Positions 51,101-59,405 of a stretch of DNA of 64,000 nt are shown one piece after another. The notes under the pieces are model-generated. The model saw only the letters and a list, made by a program, of their open reading frames with translations. It searched no databases and was not told the DNA's origin. A program made the translations under genes and the position numbers. The stretch comes from Streptomyces narbonensis (GTDB taxonomy: Bacteria; Actinomycetota; Actinomycetes; Streptomycetales; Streptomycetaceae), in assembly GCF_014649015.1 (NCBI RefSeq), contig NZ_BMSF01000009.1:248001-312000 (forward strand). The letters run 5' to 3'. Every line of letters begins with the position of its first letter. Position 1 is the first letter of the stretch.

Positions 51101-51616
51101 TCAGGGCTCGCGGGTCTCCACCCACTGCCAGAAGTCGACCATCATCCGCTCGTACCGGATGCCGAACTCCAGCGCCTCGCGCTGCCCGCGCGTCAGCAAC
51201 TCGCCGACGCCCTCCGCCAGTTCCTCGTACTCTCCGAGGGTCCGCCGGTGCTCCTCGACCTGGACCGGGGCGTGGACGCGCGGACTGGCGCCGAACCACA
51301 GTTTGAGGATGCCGCGCTCGCGGGCCTCGACGGGGACGAAGGAGGAGTCGGCGAGCCAGCTCCGCAGGGCCGCCGCCCCCTCCTCCGTCAGCTTCATCAG
51401 GCGCCGATTCCGGCCACCGGACTGCCGCACCTCCGACAGGAGCCCCGCTTCCAGGAGCCGGTCGCACTGGGCGTAGACCTGCGCGTGGGGCATCGACCAG
51501 AAGGGGGCCACGGTTCGCGCGGCCTCGACCTTCACGTCGTACGGACTCGCCTCGCCCAGGTGGTCGATGATGCCGAGCACGAGGAAGGAAGGCGTGGTCA
51601 ACCGGACTTCAGACAT
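51101..51616 (-). CDS. PadR-family transcriptional regulator
   Basis: A 171-residue regulator. The winged helix reads SFLVLGIIDHLGEASPYDVKVEAARTVAPFWSMPHAQVYAQCDRLLEAGLLSEVRQSGGRNRRLMKLTEEGAAAL, and a C-terminal dimerisation helix pair follows, as in PadR/Vir subfamilies. It reads toward the two coupled membrane protein genes and lies 51 bp after the ABC permease stop, so it could control either neighbour. The palindrome in front of the DUF2306 gene favours the membrane pair. Confidence 0.9.
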   Translation of the reverse strand: MSEVRLTTPSFLVLGIIDHLGEASPYDVKVEAARTVAPFWSMPHAQVYAQCDRLLEAGLLSEVRQSGGRNRRLMKLTEEGAAALRSWLADSSFVPVEARERGILKLWFGASPRVHAPVQVEEHRRTLGEYEELAEGVGELLTRGQREALEFGIRYERMMVDFWQWVETREP

Positions 51617-51666
51617 GCCGCGACGGTATCGCGGGGGCCGGACCGCCCCCGCGAGCCGCCGTCCGG

Positions 51667-54033
51667 TCACTCCGCCCGCAGGGCGCTCACCGTGCTCGTG
51701 CGGGCCGCCCGGCCCGCGGGGAGCAGCGCGCCCGCCGTCGCGATCACCACGCCCGCGACGGCGAGGAGCGCGAGCAGCGGCGCCCCGTACACGTCGATGT
51801 CGGCCGGCGGGATCGTGGTGCCGACCGCGCGGCCCATCGCGGGCATCACCCAGCGGTGCAGGGCCACGCCCAGCGGGACGCCGACCACGCCCGCCACGAG
51901 GCCGATGCCGGCGACCGAGGTGAGGACCTGGGCGACCGCCTGGCGCGGGGTCATGCCCAGGGCCTTGCAGACGCCGAGGTCACGGACCCGGTCGCGGGTG
52001 TCGAGGATTACCGTGTTGAACACCCCCAGGCAGGCCACCACGACCAGCATCACCGTGAGCATGACGATCAGCGCCTGCATGGCCCGGATGACGCTCGACC
52101 GGCCCGCCTCGGTCACGGCGGCCCGAGCGCCGAGCGGCGACACGGCGGCGTTCAGGCGCTCCGCGTACTCGCCGGGATCCGTGCCGGGGGCGACGGTGAC
52201 GGAGAAGACGGCGGGCATGTAGCGGGGGTCGAGCGGGGCGACGGAGGCGGCGGCCGTCCGCAGGACCATGCCGTTGCCGCCCAGGTCGAAGACCTCGCCG
52301 ACGAGCCGGACGCGGACCGTGCGCCCCTGTTCGGACAGGGTGACCGACTCCCCCACCCGCAGGTTCGTGGCGCGCAGGAACCGCGTCGGGGCGACCGCCT
52401 CCCCCGGGGCCTCGAACCATCGGCCGTCGACCATCGTGTGCCGGCTGCCCGCGGTGTCGCCCTCGTACGCGACGAGCGGTGCGCCGCCCTTGAGCCCTGC
52501 CACGCCGATGTGCATGCGGGAGGTGCGGTACACGGACCCGGTCCCGGGGAGCGCGGCGGTCGCCGCCGCCACGGCCGCCGGGTCGGCGGGCTTCCCGGGC
52601 ATCTGCTCGCCCGGGCCCGGCGGCGCCACGGTCCGGACGGTCACGTCGCCCCCGCGGTTGGGATCCCCGTCGGTCTTCACGGCGACGAGGGTGCTGCCGA
52701 GTCCCACCGCGAAGGTCACGGCGAGGGCTCCGAACGTCACGGCCGCGGCGGTGGTCACCGAGCGGGCGGGCCGGGCGAAGGGCGCGGCGAGCCCCAGGGT
52801 GACCGGGCGGGGCAGCGGGAGCCGTCCGAGGAGGCCGCGGATCCGGCGGCCCCGGGCACCGCCGGCGGCCGGGCCGACGCGGAGGGCCGTCGCGGTCGGC
52901 AGCCGGGCCGCCCTCAGCGCGGGGCCGAAGGCGGTGACGGCCACCACGGCCAGCGCGGCGGCCGGCACCGCGAGGTCCACCCAGAGGGGGATCGGCTCGA
53001 CGCCGGTCCCGTAGGCCGCGGCCACCTCCGCCATGAGGGGCACGGAGAGGGCGTTGCCGAGGCCGACTCCGAGGAGCGCCCCCACCGAGCCCGGCAGCAG
53101 CGCCTGGGCGACGTAGGCCCGGCCGATCTGCAGCGGGGTGAAGCCGACGGACTTCAGGATGCCGATCCGGCGGGTCGCGGCGCTCACGGCGCCGCTCACC
53201 ACGACGGAGATGACGAGGACGGACATCGCGAGGCCGAGGACGGCGAAGGCGCCGACGAAGGGGACGAAGGCCCCCGTGTTCTCCTGCGCGGCCTCGCGGA
53301 CGTCGAGGTACGACTGGGTACCGGCGACCGCGCCCGCCGGGACGGCGGCGGCGACGGCCCGCCTCCCCGCCTCGACCTCGGCGCGGGTGCCGGCCGCGGT
53401 CAGCCGGTAGAGCATCTGGAGCGCGGGCTGCCGCGCTCCGGGGAGGGCCGTGAGCCCGTCGGGTACGACCCAGGCGTCGGCGCTCGCGCCCGCGGTCGAG
53501 GCGATGCCGACCACGGTGAGTCCGGCCGTGCCGGCCGTCACCCGGTCGCCGAGCACGAGGCCCGGCGGCAGGGCCCCCGCCTCCAGGACGATCTCCCCGG
53601 CCGAGCGGGCCCACCGGCCCTCGTCCAGGCTCACCGCGTCCACCGGTCCGTCGGCGGGAGACCGGCCGGCCACGGTCAGGGGCGGCGGTTCGAAGCCGGG
53701 CGGCACGGGCCCCTCACCCCGCAGGCGTACGGAGACGAGGGCGAAGGGACCGGACGCCGAGGCCACGCCGGGTGCCCGCGCCGTGGCGGCCAGCCGGTCC
53801 CTGGTGACGGCGGAGGCATCGAACTCCACGGTCAGATGGGCCCCGTGCTGCCGGGCGAAGGCCCGGTCGAAGGGTGCGGCGGAGGCCACGAGGAGTCCGC
53901 CGGCCAGGACGGCCGCGGCGACCGAGAGCAGGGTCGTCAGGACCATCACGGCGGTCTGCGTCCGGCGCCGCCCGACCCCGGCCCGGACGACCCGGCCGAG
54001 GGCCCCGCCGCCGCGCCGCCGGTCCGCGCTCAT
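51667..54033 (-). CDS. FtsX-like ABC transporter permease
   Basis: A 788-residue permease with two FtsX/MacB-type modules. Each has an N-terminal helix, a large extracytoplasmic domain and three helices (AVLGLAMSVLVISVVVSGAVSAATRRIGILKSVGFTPLQIGRAYVAQALLPG and MLTVMLVVVACLGVFNTVILDTRDRVRDLGVCKALGMTPRQAVAQVL). Such transporters move lipoproteins, peptides or antibiotics, or act as stress sensors. ATG 54033 overlaps the ATPase stop by 4 nt. Confidence 0.93.
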   Translation of the reverse strand: MSADRRRGGGALGRVVRAGVGRRRTQTAVMVLTTLLSVAAAVLAGGLLVASAAPFDRAFARQHGAHLTVEFDASAVTRDRLAATARAPGVASASGPFALVSVRLRGEGPVPPGFEPPPLTVAGRSPADGPVDAVSLDEGRWARSAGEIVLEAGALPPGLVLGDRVTAGTAGLTVVGIASTAGASADAWVVPDGLTALPGARQPALQMLYRLTAAGTRAEVEAGRRAVAAAVPAGAVAGTQSYLDVREAAQENTGAFVPFVGAFAVLGLAMSVLVISVVVSGAVSAATRRIGILKSVGFTPLQIGRAYVAQALLPGSVGALLGVGLGNALSVPLMAEVAAAYGTGVEPIPLWVDLAVPAAALAVVAVTAFGPALRAARLPTATALRVGPAAGGARGRRIRGLLGRLPLPRPVTLGLAAPFARPARSVTTAAAVTFGALAVTFAVGLGSTLVAVKTDGDPNRGGDVTVRTVAPPGPGEQMPGKPADPAAVAAATAALPGTGSVYRTSRMHIGVAGLKGGAPLVAYEGDTAGSRHTMVDGRWFEAPGEAVAPTRFLRATNLRVGESVTLSEQGRTVRVRLVGEVFDLGGNGMVLRTAAASVAPLDPRYMPAVFSVTVAPGTDPGEYAERLNAAVSPLGARAAVTEAGRSSVIRAMQALIVMLTVMLVVVACLGVFNTVILDTRDRVRDLGVCKALGMTPRQAVAQVLTSVAGIGLVAGVVGVPLGVALHRWVMPAMGRAVGTTIPPADIDVYGAPLLALLAVAGVVIATAGALLPAGRAARTSTVSALRAE

Positions 54034-54734
54034 CGGATCACCGCCGCCGTGACGTCCCGGGCGATCCGGCCGTCGACCAGCTCGATCGTGCGGGTGGCGC
54101 ACGCCTCGGCGAGGGCCAGGTCGTGGGTGACGAGGACGATGGTCTGCCCTTCGGCGTTGAGCTCGCGCAGCAGCTCGCGGACGTCCGCGCCGGACGCGCT
54201 GTCCAGGGCGCCGGTCGGCTCGTCGGCGAGGAGCAGCGGCGGACGGTTCATCAGTGCCCGGGCGACGGCCACCCGTTGCCGTTCGCCTCCGGAGAGGCGG
54301 CCGGGGTGGGCGCGGGCGTGGCGGGCGATGCCCAGCCGGTCGAGGAGTTCGCCGGCCCGGGCCGCCGCCCCCGCCCGCTCGGTCCCGGCCAGTTGGGCAG
54401 GCAGCAGCACGTTGTCGAGGACGGTGAGGTCGTCGAGGAGGTTGAAGAACTGGAAGACCATGCCGACGTGGCTCCGCCGGTACTTGGCGCACGCGGCCTC
54501 GCTCAGCAGGTCGACGCGCAGCCCGTCCACGGTCACCTGGCCGGTACTGGGACGGTCGAGCCCGGCGAGGAGGTTGAGCAGGGTCGACTTGCCGCTGCCG
54601 GAGGGCCCGAGGACGGCGAGCGCCTCGCCGCGCCGCACCCGCAGGTTCAGTCCGCTCAGGGCGGCCGGGCCGTCGTCGTACGTCCTGCCGACGTCGCTCA
54701 GGTCGATCAGGTGGGCGGGGTCGGGCTCGTGCAT
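54030..54734 (-). CDS. ABC transporter ATP-binding protein (LolD/MacB type)
   Basis: A 234-residue ATPase. Walker A is GPSGSGKSTL, the Q-loop VGMVFQFFNLLDDLTVLDNV, the signature LSGGERQR, Walker B LLLADEPTGALDSASG and the H-loop LVTHDLALAE. It is of the class that pairs with FtsX-type permeases. It diverges from the two-component system at 54994, an arrangement usual for antimicrobial-peptide or cell-envelope stress exporters that are induced by their neighbouring kinase. Confidence 0.96.
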   Translation of the reverse strand: MHEPDPAHLIDLSDVGRTYDDGPAALSGLNLRVRRGEALAVLGPSGSGKSTLLNLLAGLDRPSTGQVTVDGLRVDLLSEAACAKYRRSHVGMVFQFFNLLDDLTVLDNVLLPAQLAGTERAGAAARAGELLDRLGIARHARAHPGRLSGGERQRVAVARALMNRPPLLLADEPTGALDSASGADVRELLRELNAEGQTIVLVTHDLALAEACATRTIELVDGRIARDVTAAVIR

Positions 54735-54993
54735 GAGCGCTCCAGGGTTCGGTCGGGGACGGGATGCGGTGTACGGGGACGGGTTCGGCCGCCGGGGTCC
54801 GTACGGCCCGTCCGGCGGCGCGGCTCCGACGCTAGGAGCGGCCGCCCCGCCCGCGCGTCGGCCGCTGTGCGGAAGCTCCGTACCGTGTGCGGCGGAGGCC
54901 GGAGCGCGTCATCCCGGCGATGTACGCCTCCGGAGCGCGGTCCTGGGCCCACGGGCTGATTCGCCCTCCCGCCGCTGTTGCCACACTGTCCCG

Positions 54994-56541
54994 GTGATCA
55001 GGTACGAGACGTTGACCGCCCGGATACGCGGGCCGTGGGCCCCGGGAGCGCCGCCCCCGCTGTCCCGCTGGGCGTGGGCGGGCGACGCACTGCTCGCCGT
55101 GTCGCTCGCGATCGCGACGGCCATCGGCGACCTCAACCGCACGTACGTGGAGGTGCTGCCGAACCCGGCCGACCCCACGGCGCCTTTCCCTGCCCCGGAT
55201 TCGTCGACCGGCGAGCCGTTCACGCCGGCGCCACCGGTGGCACCGGAAGCTCCGGTGCCACCGGTACCGCCCGAACCACCGGTACCGCCCGAACCACCGG
55301 TACCGCCCGAACCACCGGTACCGCCCGTACCGCCGGAAGCTCCGGTACCGCCCGTACCGCCGGTGGAGCCCGTATCGCCCGTGGAGCCCGTGCCGCCGGC
55401 ATCTCCGGTACCGCCGGTGGAGTCCCTTCCGCCGTCCCCACCGACGCCCCCGGTCTCCGGGGAGACGCCGCCGCATCCCGTGTCCGCCGTCGAGCACGTC
55501 CTGCCGCCCGTCGACACCTGGGAGGTGCTGGCGGCCCTGCTCACGGCGCTGCCGCTGGTGCTCCGGCGCCGGTTCCCCCTCGGCGTCTACTGGGTGGTGA
55601 CGGGAGCCGCCGTCCTGCTGCACCTCGGCGACGTCTCGCCCGACGCGACGAAGATCACCTTCGTGTCCGGGCTCGTGGCGGCGTACAGCGCGGCGATGTA
55701 CAGCCCGCACCGGAAGGCCGTCCTGGCCTCCCTCGCGGTCGGGGCCGTCCTGTACGCGGTCGTACCCCTGGTCCCCGACGTGGACAACGGCCTCGTGCTG
55801 ATCCTCGTCCTGCTTCCCCTGGCCCTGGCCACGAACGGCGTCCATCTGTGGCGGCAGAGGGCTAGCGCCCAGCGGGCGGAGCAGGAGGCGGCGCTGCGGC
55901 AGGCGGTGGAGGCCGAGCGGGCCCGGATCGCCCGGGAGCTGCACGACGTGGTCACCCACAACGTGAGCATGATGACCATCCAGGCCGGTGCCGCGCGCAT
56001 GGTCCTCGACGGCTCTCCCGACCAGGCCCGGGAGGCGATCCGGGCGGTGGAGGAGGCCGGGCGGGCGGCGATGGCGGAACTGCGGCACGTGATGGGGCTG
56101 CTGACGATGGCCGCGGACGGTCCCGACCCGGCGATCGACGTGGACCTCGCCCCGCAGCCGGGTCTCGACCGGCTGACGGAGCTGACGGACCGGATGCGTT
56201 CCTCGGGGGTGCCGGTGGAGGTGGAGGTGCGGGGCGCGCCGGTCGCGCTGCCGGCGGGCGTGGACCTCGCGGCGTACCGCGTGGTGCAGGAGGCGCTGAC
56301 GAACGTGGTCCGGCACGCGGTCGGCGCCCGGGTCTCCGTCCTCGTGGAGTACGGCTCCGGCCGGCTGGAGGTGGAGGTCACCGACACCGGCGGGCGGCCC
56401 GGGAAGTCGGATCCGGGCGGCGGCCACGGCCTGCTCGGCCTTCGCGAGCGGCTCGCGCTCTACGGCGGTAGCCTGCACGCGGGCGAACGCCCGGGCGGGG
56501 GCTACCGGGTCCGCGCGGTGATCCCTCTGGAGGCCCCGTGA
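54994..56541 (+). CDS. Sensor histidine kinase with Pro-Val-rich external repeat
   Basis: A 515-residue NarL-class kinase. After a first membrane helix (AGDALLAVSLAIATAI) comes a predicted extracytoplasmic segment of about 100 residues made of PVPPEP/PVPPV repeats, then three or four helices. The HisKA_3 dimerisation domain follows (ERARIARELHDVVTHNVSMM, phospho-His near 317), then HATPase (VVQEALTNVVRHA; GGGHGLLGLRERL). GTG 54994 lacks a ribosome binding site, and a CACACT 10 nt upstream suggests a leaderless mRNA. The downstream response regulator overlaps by 4 nt. Confidence 0.92.
   Translation: MIRYETLTARIRGPWAPGAPPPLSRWAWAGDALLAVSLAIATAIGDLNRTYVEVLPNPADPTAPFPAPDSSTGEPFTPAPPVAPEAPVPPVPPEPPVPPEPPVPPEPPVPPVPPEAPVPPVPPVEPVSPVEPVPPASPVPPVESLPPSPPTPPVSGETPPHPVSAVEHVLPPVDTWEVLAALLTALPLVLRRRFPLGVYWVVTGAAVLLHLGDVSPDATKITFVSGLVAAYSAAMYSPHRKAVLASLAVGAVLYAVVPLVPDVDNGLVLILVLLPLALATNGVHLWRQRASAQRAEQEAALRQAVEAERARIARELHDVVTHNVSMMTIQAGAARMVLDGSPDQAREAIRAVEEAGRAAMAELRHVMGLLTMAADGPDPAIDVDLAPQPGLDRLTELTDRMRSSGVPVEVEVRGAPVALPAGVDLAAYRVVQEALTNVVRHAVGARVSVLVEYGSGRLEVEVTDTGGRPGKSDPGGGHGLLGLRERLALYGGSLHAGERPGGGYRVRAVIPLEAP
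55246..55440. repeat. 18-bp coding repeat for PVPPEP units in the kinase sensor loop
   Basis: Three near-identical 18-bp units (CCACCGGTACCGCCCGAA) at about 55263-55316, flanked by diverged copies to about 55440, encode Pro-Val-Pro-Pro-Glu repeats. The array keeps frame and probably varies in length between strains. Confidence 0.85.
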
Positions 56542-57227
56542 CCGCGACCGACGCACCGCGCGTCGTGATCGTCGACGACCAGGCCCTGGTGCGGACCGGC
56601 TTCCGGATGATCCTCGCCGCCGACGGCATCGAGGTGGTCGCGGAGGCCGCCGACGGCGACGAGGCGGTCTCCGCGGTCCGCAGGACCCGGCCCGACGTCG
56701 TCCTCATGGACATCCGGATGCCCGGCACCGACGGCCTGGAGGCCACCCGCCGCATCCTCGCGGAGCAGGCGGCGCCGCCGAGGATCGTCGTCCTCACCAC
56801 GTACGACCTCGACCGGTACGTGTACGCGGCGCTCGCCGCCGGCGCGAGCGGCTTCCTGCTGAAGGACGTCACTCCCGAGCACCTCACCGCCGCCGTCCGC
56901 CTCGTCCGCTCCGGGGACGCCCTGCTGGCGCCGGCGATCACGCGCCGGCTCGTGGAGCGCTTCGCCGGGGCCGGAGAGCGCACGGCTCCCCTGCACCGCG
57001 ACCTCGCCACGCTCACGCCGCGCGAGCTGGAGGTCCTCGAAGCCCTGGCGCGCGGCCACACGAACGCCGAACTGGCCGCGCGGTTCAGGCTGAGCGAGGC
57101 GACGGTGAAGACGCACGTCGCCCGCATCCTGTCGAAGCTCCGCCTTCGCGACCGGGCCCAGGCGGTCATCGCCGCCTACGAGACCGGGCTCGTCACCCCG
57201 GGCTCGGAGGGCCGGACGGCCGGCTGA
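56538..57227 (+). CDS. NarL/FixJ-family response regulator
   Basis: A 229-residue protein. The receiver domain has the acidic pair IVDDQ, phospho-acceptor Asp58 in VVLMDIRMPG, Thr in VLTTYD and Lys in FLLKDV. A LuxR-type HTH follows (LTPRELEVLEALARGHTNAELAARFRLSEATVKTHVARILSKL). It is coupled to the sensor kinase by a 4-nt overlap (GTGA) and likely activates the divergent FtsX-type exporter. The last 52 bp of its gene overlap the convergent STAS gene. Confidence 0.95.
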   Translation: MTATDAPRVVIVDDQALVRTGFRMILAADGIEVVAEAADGDEAVSAVRRTRPDVVLMDIRMPGTDGLEATRRILAEQAAPPRIVVLTTYDLDRYVYAALAAGASGFLLKDVTPEHLTAAVRLVRSGDALLAPAITRRLVERFAGAGERTAPLHRDLATLTPRELEVLEALARGHTNAELAARFRLSEATVKTHVARILSKLRLRDRAQAVIAAYETGLVTPGSEGRTAG

Positions 57228-57565
57228 TCCCCCGCCGCCGCTGCCTCGGGGCTGAGCAGCTCGCCCAGCGCCGTCAGGCGGATGAGCCGGAGGATCCACG
57301 GTTGGTCGCAGATCAGCCGCCAGCGCGCGCCCCGCGTCCGGACGCGCCCGGCACAGTGGGCGAGCAGGCCGAGACCGGTGGCGTCGCAGAAGGTGAGACG
57401 GCGGATGTCTACGGTCAGGGCGTCGGACTCCCTGACGAGGGCGTCGAGCTCGGGCCTCAGATGCCGCACCAGGACGAGATCGAGCTCGCCGTGGAGCACG
57501 GCGACGGTGAGTCCGCCGGTCGAGCGGACGACGAGGTGCGGGTCGTGACGGGGAATCAACTGCAT
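57176..57565 (-). CDS. STAS-domain anti-sigma antagonist-like protein
   Basis: A 129-residue STAS protein: LVVRSTGGLTVAVLHGELDLVLVRHLRPELDALV, then VDIRRLTFCDATGLGLLAHC. The usual DSSG phosphorylation motif reads DATG, so Thr replaces the phospho-Ser, which may change or remove phospho-control. GGAG lies 6 nt before ATG 57565. Its 3' end runs antisense through 52 bp of the response-regulator gene. Confidence 0.85.
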   Translation of the reverse strand: MQLIPRHDPHLVVRSTGGLTVAVLHGELDLVLVRHLRPELDALVRESDALTVDIRRLTFCDATGLGLLAHCAGRVRTRGARWRLICDQPWILRLIRLTALGELLSPEAAAAGDQPAVRPSEPGVTSPVS

Positions 57566-57709
57566 CGGACGCTCCACAGGGTGGGTCCATGTGTCCCGTC
57601 GAGCGTGGCCGCGTTCGTGCCGGGAGGGACGTTTCGCCTCGACCCCTGTCACCTGAACCGGTGAATTCGCGGGCCGCTAGGGGCCGTCCGGACGCCTTGA
57701 TCCGTACGC

Positions 57710-57749
57710 ACGATCGAATGCGATAATCTATCGCTTGACAAACGATCGT
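57710..57749. promoter_or_regulatory. AT-rich promoter with nested inverted repeats before GNAT-PaaX operon
   Basis: An outer inverted repeat ACGATCG (57710-57716)/CGATCGT (57743-57749) encloses GCGATA-ATC-TATCGC at 57720-57734. A consensus TTGACA -35 (57735-57740) lies inside. This is the most AT-rich spot nearby and is well placed for autoregulation by the PaaX-like protein. Confidence 0.6.
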
Positions 57750-57771
57750 ACCGAGAGCGAACGTTACTAGG

Positions 57772-58392
57772 GTGACGACTACTGTGGTGAGACGGGGCGC
57801 ACCTGAGGGCAGCGCGGCGCGCGTCGCCGCGCTCTACTGGGAGGCCTTCGGACGGAAGCTCGGCGCCGCGCTCGACCCGCCCGACAAGGCCCGCGCCTTC
57901 CTCGCCGCTCATCTCCACCACGACCGCGCCGTCACCGCCCTCGTCGGCGGCGAGGTGGCCGGCGTGGCCGGCTACCGGCTCGACGGACGAGGCCTGTTGG
58001 GCGGCGGGGCGGGGGACGTCCTGTCGGCGTACGGCATGCTGCGCGGGCTCCACCGGGTGGCCCTGCTGGCGCTCCTCGAACGGAGGCCCGCCCGCGGCGA
58101 GCTGGTGATGGACGGTATCGCCGTCGACCCCGGACACCGCGGCGCGGGCATCGGCACGCTGCTGCTGCGCGAGATCGCGGCCGTGGCCGCGGAGTCCGGC
58201 TGCCGCCGGATCCGGCTCGACGTCATCGACGTGAACCCCCGGGCCCGTGCCCTCTACGAGCGGCACGGCTTCATCGCCGTCCACACCGAGCGGACGCCGT
58301 ACCTGCGCGGGCTCATGGGCTTCGCCGCCGTCACCACCATGCACCGGCCCGTCACGGCGGCCGACGCGTCCCCCGGCCAGGAGACCCGATGA
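57772..58392 (+). CDS. GNAT-family N-acetyltransferase
   Basis: A 206-residue acetyltransferase. Acetyl-CoA binding motif A is VMDGIAVDPGHRGAGIGTLLLREIAAVAAESG, followed by IRLDVIDVNPRARALYERHGFIAV. The N-terminal VVRRGAPEGSAARVAALYWEAFGRKLG resembles a subgroup that acts on small amines, but the substrate is unknown. GTG 57772 was chosen; its ribosome binding site is weak. The stop overlaps the PaaX-type regulator start (ATGA). Confidence 0.9.
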   Translation: MTTTVVRRGAPEGSAARVAALYWEAFGRKLGAALDPPDKARAFLAAHLHHDRAVTALVGGEVAGVAGYRLDGRGLLGGGAGDVLSAYGMLRGLHRVALLALLERRPARGELVMDGIAVDPGHRGAGIGTLLLREIAAVAAESGCRRIRLDVIDVNPRARALYERHGFIAVHTERTPYLRGLMGFAAVTTMHRPVTAADASPGQETR

Positions 58393-59327
58393 CCGAGACC
58401 CACACCCACACCCACACCCACACCCACACCGGTACCGGCACCCACACCCGCACCGGCACCACCGGCGATGCCGGCGCCGTCAACGTCCCGACCCGCACCC
58501 TCGTCCACGCCCTCGTCCGCGAGGACGGCACCGTGGACGCCGGTGAGCTCTACACGGTGGCCGGCCTCCTCGGCATGACCGACCAGCAGGTGCGGCTCTG
58601 CGTGAAGCGGCTCGTCGCGGAGGGACGGTTCACCCACGAGGGCCGTGGCCGCAAGGCGGTCCTCCGCGCCGTCGCCGACTTCACCGGCGCGCTCGCCCCG
58701 GACGCCGCGCACGTCCGCCTCGCCTACCGGCAGGACCACGGGCTCGCCCCCTGGGACGGCGTGTGGCACCTCTTCGCCTTCGCGGTCCCCGAGGCCGAGC
58801 GGGCCGCCCGCGACGCGCTCCGCGACACCCTGCTGCACCTGGGCGCCGCGCCGCTCCAGGGCGGTCTGTACGTGTGCGCCCACGCGATCGGGCCGCTCAT
58901 CGAGGCGCGGGCCGAACACCTCGGCATCGCCGCCTCGCTGACCTGTCTGACCAGCACCGACCTCCGCGTCGGCGGGGTCGCCGGAGCGCCGGCCCTCGCC
59001 GCCTCGCTCTGGCCCCTGGACGAGATCGCCGCCCGTCACGACGTCCTCGCCGCCTTCGCCCGGTCCTGTCTCGACCGCCTCGACCGCGCGGAACCCCTCG
59101 CGTCCGCCGAGCGGCTGAGCCTCGCGGTCCGGCTGGCCGCGGCCTTCTCGTACGCGATGACACCGGACCCGCTGCTGCCCGCCGAGCTCCTCCCCCGCGC
59201 CTGGCCGGGCACACGGGCCCGGCACCTCATGGCGACGTGCTGGACCGCGCTCGCGAACCACCCCGCACCGGAGGGCAGCACCCCCCTCCCGCGGCTCTTC
59301 GCCCTCTACGAGGACCCGGAGTCATAG
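58389..59327 (+). CDS. PaaX-family transcriptional regulator with His-Thr repeat N terminus
   Basis: A 312-residue protein. The N-terminal 25 residues are a low-complexity THTHTHTHTHTGTGTHTRTG run, encoded by CCCACA/CACACC repeats. A winged-helix domain follows (LVHALVREDGTVDAGELYTVAGLLGMTDQQVRLCVKRLVAEGRFTHEG), then a PaaX-like central and C-terminal domain (WDGVWHLFAFAVPEAERAARDALRDTLLHLGAAPLQGGLYVCAH). PaaX-type proteins repress phenylacetate or other catabolic genes in response to CoA thioesters. It is coupled to the GNAT gene, a likely partner or target. Confidence 0.85.
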   Translation: MTETHTHTHTHTHTGTGTHTRTGTTGDAGAVNVPTRTLVHALVREDGTVDAGELYTVAGLLGMTDQQVRLCVKRLVAEGRFTHEGRGRKAVLRAVADFTGALAPDAAHVRLAYRQDHGLAPWDGVWHLFAFAVPEAERAARDALRDTLLHLGAAPLQGGLYVCAHAIGPLIEARAEHLGIAASLTCLTSTDLRVGGVAGAPALAASLWPLDEIAARHDVLAAFARSCLDRLDRAEPLASAERLSLAVRLAAAFSYAMTPDPLLPAELLPRAWPGTRARHLMATCWTALANHPAPEGSTPLPRLFALYEDPES

Positions 59328-59405
59328 CGGGAAGGGGGCGGGCGTCCGCCGACCGGGCCCGTCAGGCCTGTCAGCCCGTCAGGCCCGTCGGGCTTGCCAG
59401 GCCTG

